Translations under genes and position numbers: made by a program | The notes under the pieces: model-generated | Told to the model about the DNA's origin: nothing | Database searches by the model: none | The model's input: only the letters and a program-made list of their open reading frames with translations | In this document: positions 25,985 to 32,823 of the stretch, one piece after another | How the letters are laid out: every line of letters begins with the position of its first letter | How positions within the stretch are numbered: position 1 is the stretch's first letter | NCBI RefSeq assembly: GCF_004522215.1 | Contig: NZ_SDLR01000016.1 | Span: 1-56,126, forward strand | Direction: 5' to 3' | Length of the DNA stretch: 56,126 nt | DNA from: Ammoniphilus sp. YIM 78166 | GTDB lineage: Bacteria; Bacillota; Bacilli; Aneurinibacillales; RAOX-1

Positions 25985-26830
25985 CTAACTTGTTTCTTTT
26001 AGTTCGTTCATTAATCCCATTTCAATCCACACATTCGTAATTACTTTTAAGGTGGCAAAACAATCCTCTAAAGCTCGATGACTAGTCCACCTATCGGCTG
26101 CATCGCTTAGTTTCAACCATCTGTCTGAACCGATATAGTTGGCATATGTACGCATAACACATTCCGTATTCAAATGGATCGGTTGAATTTGATAGTGATG
26201 ACAGCTATTGGAGATCATCTGGACATCTAATTCATCGTTGTAAATAAGGATCTTTCTATCCTGAAGAATAGATTGGATATCCTCCCAAATACGGTCCCCT
26301 GTTGGAGCAATCGCAACCCTATCATTGGTTATCCCGTGAATCTCCATAACTTCGTCAGGAATGGGATAGTTAGGTTTAACCAATGAATCAAACAGGACAT
26401 GACCCATTCTATCAATGATTGCGATTTCAACGATTTCTGCGCCGTCTAAACCGGTCGTTTCCGTATCTAGAATCACAAAATCTTCATCAAACCACCGCCG
26501 AAATACCTCTTCACCTCTTTTTTTCTTTACCTTCATTTGTTCAACATGATGGCACCATTCACAAGCTAGGATACCACCGCTGTTCAAAATAAGGTTCTTT
26601 CGTCCAACATCCTCCTTACAGATGGGACAAATATCAAGTTCTTTCTGTTTTTGTCTTGCCTTTTCTAAGGCTGCCAATTGTTTTTCGGTGGGTTTTCTTT
26701 TCGGAACAGCTTCATGGATATCGTACAATTCGACCCATATATACGAGTTCCAAACTTTTGCTTTTACGAAGACACCTGGCTTTAACCCCATTGTTTTTAA
26801 ATCTGTCTTACATTTCAAGTGTTCAGGCAC
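25985..26830 (-). CDS. DnaQ-type 3'-5' exonuclease with zinc finger
   Basis: 281 aa, starting at GTG 26830 with GAGGTGG upstream. Residues ~65-95 hold a two-CxxC zinc module (CPICKEDV...CEWCHH). The exonuclease domain follows: FVILDTETTG (Exo I), NDELDVQMI (Exo II), SHRALEDCFAT (Exo III), so DEDDh family. It could edit DNA ends or degrade ssDNA during transfer or repair. The N-terminal ~60 residues (FVKAKVWNSYIWVELYDI) look like a small beta domain, unassigned. Confidence 0.82.
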   Translation of the reverse strand: MPEHLKCKTDLKTMGLKPGVFVKAKVWNSYIWVELYDIHEAVPKRKPTEKQLAALEKARQKQKELDICPICKEDVGRKNLILNSGGILACEWCHHVEQMKVKKKRGEEVFRRWFDEDFVILDTETTGLDGAEIVEIAIIDRMGHVLFDSLVKPNYPIPDEVMEIHGITNDRVAIAPTGDRIWEDIQSILQDRKILIYNDELDVQMISNSCHHYQIQPIHLNTECVMRTYANYIGSDRWLKLSDAADRWTSHRALEDCFATLKVITNVWIEMGLMNELKETS

Positions 26831-26891
26831 ATTAACCTAACCACCTCGAATGAGTTCTATTTCATCGGACATTATAGGACACATCCTTTAT

Positions 26892-27734
26892 TTACTTTTT
26901 CTTTTTCAATTCCTCGATCTGATGTTCATATTCCTTCCGGATCTGTTCCATTCGTTCATAAAAGGATTGGATCTTGCTTGTCGATTCTTCGTTTACCTTT
27001 TGCAGTTTTTCTTGATACTCGGTCCGAACCTGTAAAAGTTCGCGCTCTTTCTCCATATCCTTTCGTTCAGCAAGCCGATCTAATTCATCGGCATGCTTGG
27101 CTTGTAATTGCTTAACCTTTTCTTCTACAGCCGCGATATCTTGATCACGCTGAACAAGCTGAGTAGATTTTTCTTGGACTTGTTGTTGAAAGTTATGGAT
27201 TGCTTCTTTTAACTGCTGATTCTCTTCTCTATAAGTCTTGTATTCGGCTATAAGTCCGGTCAACGTATCAATTTTCTCTTTATATTAGGTAATAAGATCC
27301 CGATTGTTTTGAGCTGCCTCTTCCAATTGTTGAACATGCTTTTCCGCTTCTTCTTTAGCTCGATCGGCATCTTGTGCCTGAAGAGAAAAGACTTCAATTT
27401 GTTTTTTCACTTCGGATAGTTCCTGCTGGTAACCGGTAATGATTTCATCTCGGGAGGTTTTGACCGTTTCCATCTGCTGCAAGACAGCTTCCTTCTCATG
27501 TGTCGCCCTGGTGACCATGTTACCGACCAGCTGCACAATTCGGTTTGTGTGGATCTCCAATTCACTTAAATCCTTAGCGAAATCCTTAGTTCCTTCCTTC
27601 AATTGTTGCATTTCATAAAGAGAAAGGAGCGTTTCAAACCATTCTTTCCCTTTAAGGCCACTCGATTCGATCATGGCAGATACTCTTTCCTTCGTCTCTG
27701 GCGAAACTTTGACTCCAAATGTAACGTCCGACAT
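26892..27734 (-). pseudogene. Coiled-coil DNA-binding protein split by an in-frame TAA
   Basis: From ATG 27734 (GGAGGT 4 nt upstream) the frame gives DVTFGVKVSPETKERVSAMIESSGLKGKEWFETLL, an RHH/KfrA-like N-terminus, then a long coiled coil to ...NNRDLIT. A TAA at 27285-27287 interrupts, and the same frame continues (YKEKIDTLTGLIAEYKTYREEN...) as coiled coil to 26892. Together ~280 residues, as in KfrA-type proteins. TAA may be a recent CAA mutation. A separate start at 27263 is weakly supported. Upstream repeats (27748-27805) could be its operators. Confidence 0.65.
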
Positions 27735-27747
27735 TCTTACCTCCAAT

Positions 27748-27805
27748 TAGTTAACATATTTTTATAGTTAATATTATGTAGTTAACTAGGTTTACTTAAG
27801 TTAAC
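27748..27805. promoter_or_regulatory. Four AGTTAAC operator-like repeats
   Basis: TAGTTAAC (27748), TAGTTAA (27765), TAGTTAAC (27779) and AAGTTAAC (27798) lie within 58 bp just upstream of the coiled-coil gene start, suiting autoregulation by its N-terminal DNA-binding domain. Confidence 0.55.
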
Positions 27806-27901
27806 CAAATTGTAATGCTAAATGGTTAAAAAAGCAAAAGAAAAAGACAGAATTACTCCTGCCTTCATTAACTCCCACAGTTAATATATAGGTTGTCTAC
27901 A

Positions 27902-28078
27902 TTATTGTGATTGTGCTTTCGGATAGACACGTCGCTTACACTTTACACAAACATAGGCCCTTTCCAGCGTTTCGGGGTCTACGATCAACCAGCGTCCTTT
28001 CATTTCTGTTTTACATTGACATAAGTCAACGGCCGCCAGCTGCTTTGTAATCTTATTGACTTCCCACCACTTTTCCAT
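27902..28078 (-). CDS. Small zinc-binding protein
   Basis: 58 aa from ATG 28078, with AGGAG 9 nt upstream: EKWWEVNKITKQLAAVDLCQCKTEMKG then ...AYVCVKCKRRVYP. CxC and CxxC could bind zinc. It lies downstream of an attenuator-like structure (28138-28201). Function unknown; one of three tiny Cys-pair proteins here. Confidence 0.6.
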   Translation of the reverse strand: MEKWWEVNKITKQLAAVDLCQCKTEMKGRWLIVDPETLERAYVCVKCKRRVYPKAQSQ

Positions 28079-28137
28079 AAAACCACTCCTAGATATATAA
28101 GAGAATGTTTGTTCTCATATTTTAACATAAAAAATTA

Positions 28138-28201
28138 CCCCCAGTAGACTACAAAAGGAAAGAGAGTAGTCTTTAATATTTTGGGGGATTGAAGTCCCCC
28201 A
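28138..28201 (-). promoter_or_regulatory. Attenuator-like alternative hairpins
   Basis: Five Gs at 28184-28188 can pair with TCCCCC (28196-28201), or ACCCCCA (28138-28144) can pair with TGGGGGA to form a long stem with an inner helix AGACTAC/GTAGTCT (28147-28153, 28167-28173). On the minus strand the long stem is followed by AATTTTTTA, so it acts as a terminator with a competing hairpin, upstream of the small zinc-binding gene. Confidence 0.5.
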
Positions 28202-28445
28202 TACGGTGAGTGATATCTTACCGAACGAAGTAAGGAACAAATGGTTTGTACCAAAACGATTTCAAAAATATTTGTTCTATTTCTTTCGCTTGAATCATAT
28301 ATTAATAGATTTAAGGACTTATCTAAAAAAGTGGTTCTGTCCTCCGCTTTTGACACATATTGATATATCAATTGGTGATGTGCGATAGGTCACCGCGAAA
28401 AATACCTAGGGAGGGGTTCATTTGAGTTTGATCAGAGGAGAAGGA

Positions 28446-28715
28446 ATGAAGGTTGGAAAGAAACAACATCAGGATAAGAAAACAAGAGTTTGTCCATATC
28501 TTGATTCGCAACTTTATGAATCAATCAGATTGTTAGCTTTTTCCTGTCGTGAATCCGAAGCTAAAATGGCATTAGAAATGATTAAGAGTTGTTTGGCAAG
28601 TGAACATTGGGTTGCTATGATTCAAGATAAATATGGTGTAAAAAAAGATTCTCCGGATCGAGTGATTAACACTAGAGTAGATGGAAGACCAGCATTAATT
28701 AGAATGAACCCTTAA
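28446..28715 (+). CDS. Small RHH-like protein
   Basis: 89 aa from ATG 28446 (AGGAGAAGG just upstream; a longer frame from 28422 has a weaker site). Core KKTRVCPYLDSQLYESIRLLAFSCRESEAKMALEMIKSCLASEHWVAMIQDKYG resembles the protein at 22078-22395. Probable DNA-binding regulator; target unknown. Its last codons overlap the 3' end of a convergent tiny gene by 4 bp. Confidence 0.55.
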   Translation: MKVGKKQHQDKKTRVCPYLDSQLYESIRLLAFSCRESEAKMALEMIKSCLASEHWVAMIQDKYGVKKDSPDRVINTRVDGRPALIRMNP

Positions 28716-28810
28716 TCTTGGGGAACTAATGATGCCAATATCTTTTCGCAGCGTGTACATAAAGATTTGTTCTTGTCCTTCATTTTCTTTCCGCAATGAT
28801 CACATTTCAT
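28712..28810 (-). CDS. Tiny zinc-ribbon protein
   Basis: 32 aa: MKCDHCGKKMKDKNKSLCTRCEKILASLV, two CxxC pairs. GAGGTG lies 8 nt before the ATG, a good start. Function unknown. Confidence 0.6.
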   Translation of the reverse strand: MKCDHCGKKMKDKNKSLCTRCEKILASLVPQD

Positions 28811-28903
28811 ATCTAGCACCTCACTATCCTATTTATTCTCATTATGGACAATAATCAGTAGAGTAAACCCCTTTGACCAATTGAACGCTTGAGAAAATTA
28901 TTC

Positions 28904-28930
28904 CCGGTGGGGCATCCTGCCCCACCGGCG
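28904..28930 (-). terminator. Terminator of the ardC-like gene
   Basis: Perfect 11-bp stem CCGGTGGGGCA/TGCCCCACCGG (28904-28914, 28918-28928). On the minus strand it is followed by GAATAATTTTC, 13 bp after the ardC stop. Confidence 0.8.
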
Positions 28931-28940
28931 ATTTTTGCCT

Positions 28941-29774
28941 TTATTCCAAGTCCGAAAAATCAATACCAAGAATATAGTCAGCAGCCTTCTGAGCTTGAGC
29001 AGCCGCTTGCACGATCAGCTTTTTATCATCTTTCAATTTTCGAAGCCAAGAACCAATATAGGCGGCGCTATTTTCAATGGTGCTGTTATCAATCCCGGCC
29101 ACACTGCACAACATAGCAGCCCCGATTTCCGCTACTAATTCTTCTTTCGAATACGTCTCATTACCAAAAGCGACGGCCTTTTCGATCCCCGGACGGTTTA
29201 ACCGGCTATAATGCCCCGTACTATGTACCATTTCGTGAAACATTGTGCTGTAATATTCAGCCGGGTTTTTATAATCTTCTAAAGGTGGAATCTGGATCCT
29301 ATCCAAGCTTGGAACATAGTAGGCTTGTCCTGGTTTAAAAAACATTTTAGGACTGTCCCTATATCCTTCCTTAATTTTTTCTGCTTCGGCAATCGGATCA
29401 TGCTCAAAGAGTTCAACCTTCCGTTTACTTTTCAGGCCTTCACATTGAGTATTAATTTCAAAAACGTTATAGTAGCGTAAAAAAGGAACCTTTTCTTTTT
29501 CTTCTGTCTCTTCATTTTGAACTTCAATCCACTTCCAAAAAACAACCAGATGACTTTTAGCTCCCTTTTTCACCGTCCCACCAGCTTCTTTAATTTGATT
29601 AAAAGTTGCGTATTCCCCTGGCTCTAAAAGCATCGTACTAATCCCCCGGTATGGCTTTTGCGTTACCCAATTCACCGCGGCTCCCCTTGTCGTCCATGGC
29701 CTTCTCCAAGGAATGACCCCGCGCTCTAAGATCTGAATGATTTTCGTGGTTACCATCTCATATACTTTCGCCAT
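28941..29774 (-). CDS. ardC: ArdC-like antirestriction protein (ssDNA-binding + zincin)
   Basis: 277 aa. The N-terminal ArdC-type ssDNA-binding domain has WRRPWTTRGAAVNWVTQKPYRGIS. The C-terminal zincin-like domain has EYYSTMFHEMVHSTGHYSRLNR, an HExxH site, then KEELVAEIGAAMLC. ArdC-type proteins enter or act on incoming ssDNA and counter host restriction. GGAGGGG precedes the ATG. A structured RNA (29811-30017) starts divergently 37 bp from its start, the same arrangement as at radC. Confidence 0.88.
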   Translation of the reverse strand: MAKVYEMVTTKIIQILERGVIPWRRPWTTRGAAVNWVTQKPYRGISTMLLEPGEYATFNQIKEAGGTVKKGAKSHLVVFWKWIEVQNEETEEKEKVPFLRYYNVFEINTQCEGLKSKRKVELFEHDPIAEAEKIKEGYRDSPKMFFKPGQAYYVPSLDRIQIPPLEDYKNPAEYYSTMFHEMVHSTGHYSRLNRPGIEKAVAFGNETYSKEELVAEIGAAMLCSVAGIDNSTIENSAAYIGSWLRKLKDDKKLIVQAAAQAQKAADYILGIDFSDLE

Positions 29775-29810
29775 CTTGCTTCCCCTCCAGATTCATTCGT
29801 AAGGCCCCGG

Positions 29811-30017
29811 TGGCCTCCGCCGTGGCTCAAGCGCACCACAGCCTTAAGCGCTAGGAGGCTCCGGCCAACATGATCGTGGAATACCGGACCGACAGGAGGA
29901 GGGAGGATATGCCGCGAAAGCGTGTTGGGTGGAGGCGCGGCTGTGGTAAGCTAGAAGACCGGCGGAGAGCCAAAAAAGGGGCCGAGCTTCCGACATCAGA
30001 GGAAGCTTTCCTTTTCC
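29811..30017 (+). ncRNA. Structured RNA, copy 2 (three-copy family)
   Basis: Helices: P1 CTCCGCCG (29815-29822)/CGGCGGAG (29960-29967); P2 ACCACAGCC (29835-29843)/GGCTGTGGT (29939-29947); P3 CCAACATG (29865-29872)/CGTGTTGG (29921-29928). The core ATCGTGGAATACCGGACCGA and GGAGGGAGGATATGCCGCGA is nearly identical to copy 1, and TGGCTCA and AAGCT flank P2 in both. Terminator AGCTTCC/GGAAGCT then TTCCTTTT. An ORF through it (from 29870) shares only the core with copy 1, so RNA rather than protein is conserved. Confidence 0.72.
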
Positions 30018-30056
30018 ATCTTCTTCGATATTCTTTCATCAAGATTTTTAACCACG

Positions 30057-30171
30057 GCTGCCGGGTACCCAGGGTGGCGATCTTCGCCAATCGGGAACAG
30101 GAACCTAGCGTCCGTTAGTGAGGATACGAACTTTACGGACGTTGGTTATCGGTCCCGATACTGGGTGGCAG
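30057..30171. ncRNA. Compact nested structure next to ardC
   Basis: Five helices nest perfectly: CTGCC/GGCAG (30058, 30167), ACCCAG/CTGGGT (30067, 30161), hairpin GGCGA/TCGCC (30076, 30084), ATCGGGA/TCCCGAT (30090, 30153), CGTCCGT/ACGGACG (30109, 30135). This is far more pairing than chance. Could be an RNA, or single-stranded DNA structure such as an oriT. Orientation undecided. Confidence 0.55.
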
Positions 30172-30374
30172 GGTTTCGTGCCAAAAAAAAATCCCTTCCC
30201 TGACATTGGGAAGAGACATCTTAAGAAGAAATGAAAAATATGAAACGGTATAAAAATAACAATGTTTGGAAATGAATGATAATGCAAGAACAAATCGGAA
30301 GAATAAGCGCTGTTTGCGCAGCTGGTTAAGTCTTTGGCCAAGATGTATTCAGCTGCATACGTGGAGTTCCGCAA

Positions 30375-30535
30375 CACGAATAATCAGGCATACATAACAT
30401 CATGAGCGAAAAGCCTGAGAAAATAATCACCATAAGGGTATATACTGTGGTAAACGGGACCCCACCCGTGAAGTATATAGGGTGATAATGCCTGGTCTCT
30501 TTGTCGGCCGACAAAGTGGGACTGGGCTATTCGTG
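30375..30535. ncRNA. Long nested structure with five helices
   Basis: CACGAATA/TATTCGTG (30375, 30528), CAGGCAT/ATGCCTG (30385, 30488), ATCACC/GGTGAT (30426, 30481), TATATACT/AGTATATA (30439, 30472), ACGGG/CCCGT (30454, 30465), plus a palindromic hairpin CTTTGTCGGCCGACAAAG (30499-30516). All are nested in one axis. The text GAGCGAAAAGCC recalls group II intron domain I, but I see no intron ORF or domain V here. Confidence 0.55.
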
Positions 30536-30601
30536 CTATGTTAAAACCACTTTACCTAACCTATTGGATTACTTCATATGCTCATTGTGTTGTGATAGCA
30601 T

Positions 30602-30642
30602 AAAAAAGGAGCGTCCACTGAGTGGATGCTTCCCTTTTTTAT
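30602..30642. terminator. Bidirectional terminator
   Basis: AAAAAAGGAGCGTCCACT pairs with AGTGGATGCTTCCCTTTTTT, giving a U-rich end on either strand. It closes the non-coding region and the minus-strand SEC-C gene at 30691. Confidence 0.85.
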
Positions 30643-30690
30643 CATTACTTGTATAATCCACTGTTTCCATTGAATTAGTTTTTTATATCA

Positions 30691-31554
30691 TCATTGTGTT
30701 TGCATCTGTCGCATCTGCTTCATTTGACTATAAAAATAATCCTGAGGCTTTTTTCGCTGATTATGCCAATCATTTGACAGGTGAACCAAGCGCTGATATT
30801 CGTTTTGCATACCAGAAGCAACAGGAAACCCCGGTTGATAAATGGAGCTTAAATCCTGACCCAAATGGCATTGCCGATATCGTTTGGAGCTCCCACATCG
30901 ACACATCCCATTGGGATTTAATATTGCTGGAAACTGATGGGGTCTTAATGGCTCCCCTTCAGGACCGATCCACATTCCTTTAGATAAGTATTTTCTCGTT
31001 TCCAACCATACCATATGTCGCAAAAGCCATATCGAAATAACAGCAAAGGCTTGAATTAATCGATCTTTTGGGTCTTTCACAAGAGTTGCAATATCCTTCA
31101 TGTAACAGAAGGAATCCGGAATAAAAGCCCTCTGTCTGTTTAAAACAACATAATTTCCAATATTGAGATGGGGATGGTCAGGGTATTTTTCATAGTTGAT
31201 CACTGGGTCAAGAGCGATTGCCAGGGGTTGATCGGAATAATACTCTCCCATTCCCGGATGTACAGCTACGGTAAAAGTTTGTTCCTTCACAGATCGTACA
31301 GCTCTTTGAACTTCTGGAGACAAGGGATGATCGGTGTATGGACAAGTACAATAATGCCGTACTTGTCCCTGAATGACCTCCAATTCCCGATCCTGCTCAA
31401 TATCAGATACAACTAAAGGGAGTTCCTCCTTAGGAGGAAGAGGATTGATTTCTAAAAGAAACCAACCCTCACTCGGAATATTTCCCATGTTCCCTTCAAT
31501 CCATTTGGCTGGGCCGAATCGAGTGATAATTTCATCAATATCTTGTTGTCTCAT
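30691..31554 (-). CDS. E2-like protein with C-terminal SEC-C zinc motif
   Basis: 287 aa. Residues ~205-230 hold MCRCGSSKRYRQCH, a SEC-C zinc motif. The middle (YPDHPHLNIGNYVVLNRQRAFIPDSFCYMKD...AFAVISIWLLRHMVWLETRKYLSKGMWIGPEG) follows the prokaryotic E2-type pattern: YP..P, HPHL, a candidate active Cys, then WL..H..W and W.GPE. E2-like proteins belong to ubiquitin-like conjugation or CBASS-type defence, but no E1 or JAB partner is adjacent. It overlaps the 47-aa gene upstream by 4 bp (ATGA). Assignment tentative. Confidence 0.45.
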   Translation of the reverse strand: MRQQDIDEIITRFGPAKWIEGNMGNIPSEGWFLLEINPLPPKEELPLVVSDIEQDRELEVIQGQVRHYCTCPYTDHPLSPEVQRAVRSVKEQTFTVAVHPGMGEYYSDQPLAIALDPVINYEKYPDHPHLNIGNYVVLNRQRAFIPDSFCYMKDIATLVKDPKDRLIQAFAVISIWLLRHMVWLETRKYLSKGMWIGPEGEPLRPHQFPAILNPNGMCRCGSSKRYRQCHLGQDLSSIYQPGFPVASGMQNEYQRLVHLSNDWHNQRKKPQDYFYSQMKQMRQMQTQ

Positions 31555-31694
31555 CGGTCTTGTGCATGGGAGGTTCCTGGTCTCGTTACAATCCCCCCAG
31601 GATTGCCATTATCCTTATGTCCTTTTTCATCCTTGCCATGATTCGGTTGTGGGTCAACACCATGATGCCCCTGATTTTGCTTATTTTTTTCCAT
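31551..31694 (-). CDS. Small Gly/His/Asn-rich peptide
   Basis: 47 aa: MEKNKQNQGHHGVDPQPNHG...GNPGGIVTRPGTSHAQDR, likely disordered. AGGAGAG lies 6 nt before the ATG. The stop overlaps the start of the E2-like/SEC-C gene (ATGA), so the two are translationally coupled and may work together. No known family. Confidence 0.6.
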   Translation of the reverse strand: MEKNKQNQGHHGVDPQPNHGKDEKGHKDNGNPGGIVTRPGTSHAQDR

Positions 31695-31994
31695 TGTTGC
31701 TCTCTCCTTTTTTATCATTGATTAGAATTTCGAGAAAGCGATCCGTTAATTCCAAGAGCCTCCTATCTGGGTCCTTCCACAGCCGAACAGAAACGAACAA
31801 ATTGTTAATTTATATAAAAACGCTTGCTTTTCGTTTTGTTTTCTTATATCATGGTAACCAGTTGCGCTGAGTACGAAATAATACAAGATAACTCATTCGA
31901 CGGTGGAAGCTATATTATCTATTCTCTTAATCTTCCACTCTTTATTTTACCAAATTGGTCAAATTAAGTCAAATGTACTATAGATAATTGTTAT
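31695..31994. other. Upstream spacer of the E2-like operon
   Basis: AT-rich sequence with no convincing gene. It must contain the promoter of the two-gene minus-strand operon, but I cannot pick one with confidence. Confidence 0.3.
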
Positions 31995-32030
31995 AAATAA
32001 ACCTTATTCCCATAGGAATAAGGTTTATTT
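31995..32030. terminator. Terminator of the conjugation operon
   Basis: Perfect 16-bp stem AAATAAACCTTATTCC (31995-32010) with its complement (32015-32030), U-rich on both strands, downstream of the last transfer gene. Confidence 0.85.
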
Positions 32031-32076
32031 ATATTCAGATAGAGTTTTAGAGAACTCCCCATTTTTACGAACAATA

Positions 32077-32823
32077 TTATTCGTTATCTCCGTCTTCAAG
32101 GGTTGGATTAAATTTCTGTATATATTTCATGGGATCGACCGGAACATCATGAGCCCATACTTCAAAATGAAGGTGAGCACCACGTGAATCACCCGTATTT
32201 CCAATATATCCAATCGGGGTACCCGCCTGTACTTCACTTCCTTGTTCAATTCCCTTGTCCATCATGTGAGCATAGAGCGTTTTTAATCCGTTGCCATGGT
32301 CAATAATGACCGTATTCCCATAACTGCCACGAAATCCACTGTATTCTACGACCCCAGGAGCGAATGCCACAATGATTTTTCCTGTGGAGTCACCGGGAGC
32401 TGCAATGTCAATTCCGTTATGGTGCTTTCCCCAGCGTTCTCCAAATCCGGAAGTGATAATCATCGCTACCGGCACCGGCCAGGCAGCTCCTTCTATAATC
32501 TTGGCATCCACAGCTACACGAACGACATAACGATCGGCTAATCCTAATACCTGATCCACATAATCTTGGCTATGATTATAAGCAAAGATGGCTTCTCTGT
32601 ACTTGCCTTCAGCCGCCCCATTCGCCCGTAAGTAGTTCGCCGTACTATAAATAGCATCTTTCAAATTATATGGATCGGCCTTGCCGTCTCCATCTGCATC
32701 GACCCCATATCCCCCATATTGTTCAATCATGGCAGGATCGGTGAGTACCGAATCCGGAATGTTGATATCCCCTAATTCCGTACCCCCCGGGTAACTCCAT
32801 CCAATCCACGTTTTTTTCATAAA
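32077..32823 (-). CDS. T4SS cell-wall hydrolase, exon 2 (SLT end + M23 peptidase)
   Basis: The second exon of a gene split by group II intron 1. It continues the lytic transglycosylase domain (FMKKTWIGW..., GYGVDADGDGKADPYNLKDAIYSTANYL) and ends with an M23 endopeptidase: HHNGIDIAAPG, then GNTVIIDHGNGLKTLYAHM and GAHLHFEVW, the zinc ligands. Joined to exon 1 it gives a ~385-aa two-domain enzyme that opens peptidoglycan for the transfer channel, as VirB1/CwlT types do. On its own exon 2 would lack the membrane anchor. Confidence 0.88.
   Translation of the reverse strand, partial: FMKKTWIGWSYPGGTELGDINIPDSVLTDPAMIEQYGGYGVDADGDGKADPYNLKDAIYSTANYLRANGAAEGKYREAIFAYNHSQDYVDQVLGLADRYVVRVAVDAKIIEGAAWPVPVAMIITSGFGERWGKHHNGIDIAAPGDSTGKIIVAFAPGVVEYSGFRGSYGNTVIIDHGNGLKTLYAHMMDKGIEQGSEVQAGTPIGYIGNTGDSRGAHLHFEVWAHDVPVDPMKYIQKFNPTLEDGDNE

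Noticed and set aside
29870..30118. 82-codon plus-strand ORF starting IVEYRTDRRREDMPRK, similar to a frame at 24166
   Set aside because: Similarity is limited to the RNA core; outside it the frames diverge while helices stay paired, so conservation is at RNA level.
30375..30535. ORF-less group II intron
   Set aside because: A GAGCGAAAAGCC motif is suggestive, but I found no domain V or boundary consensus, so I keep it as an unassigned structure.
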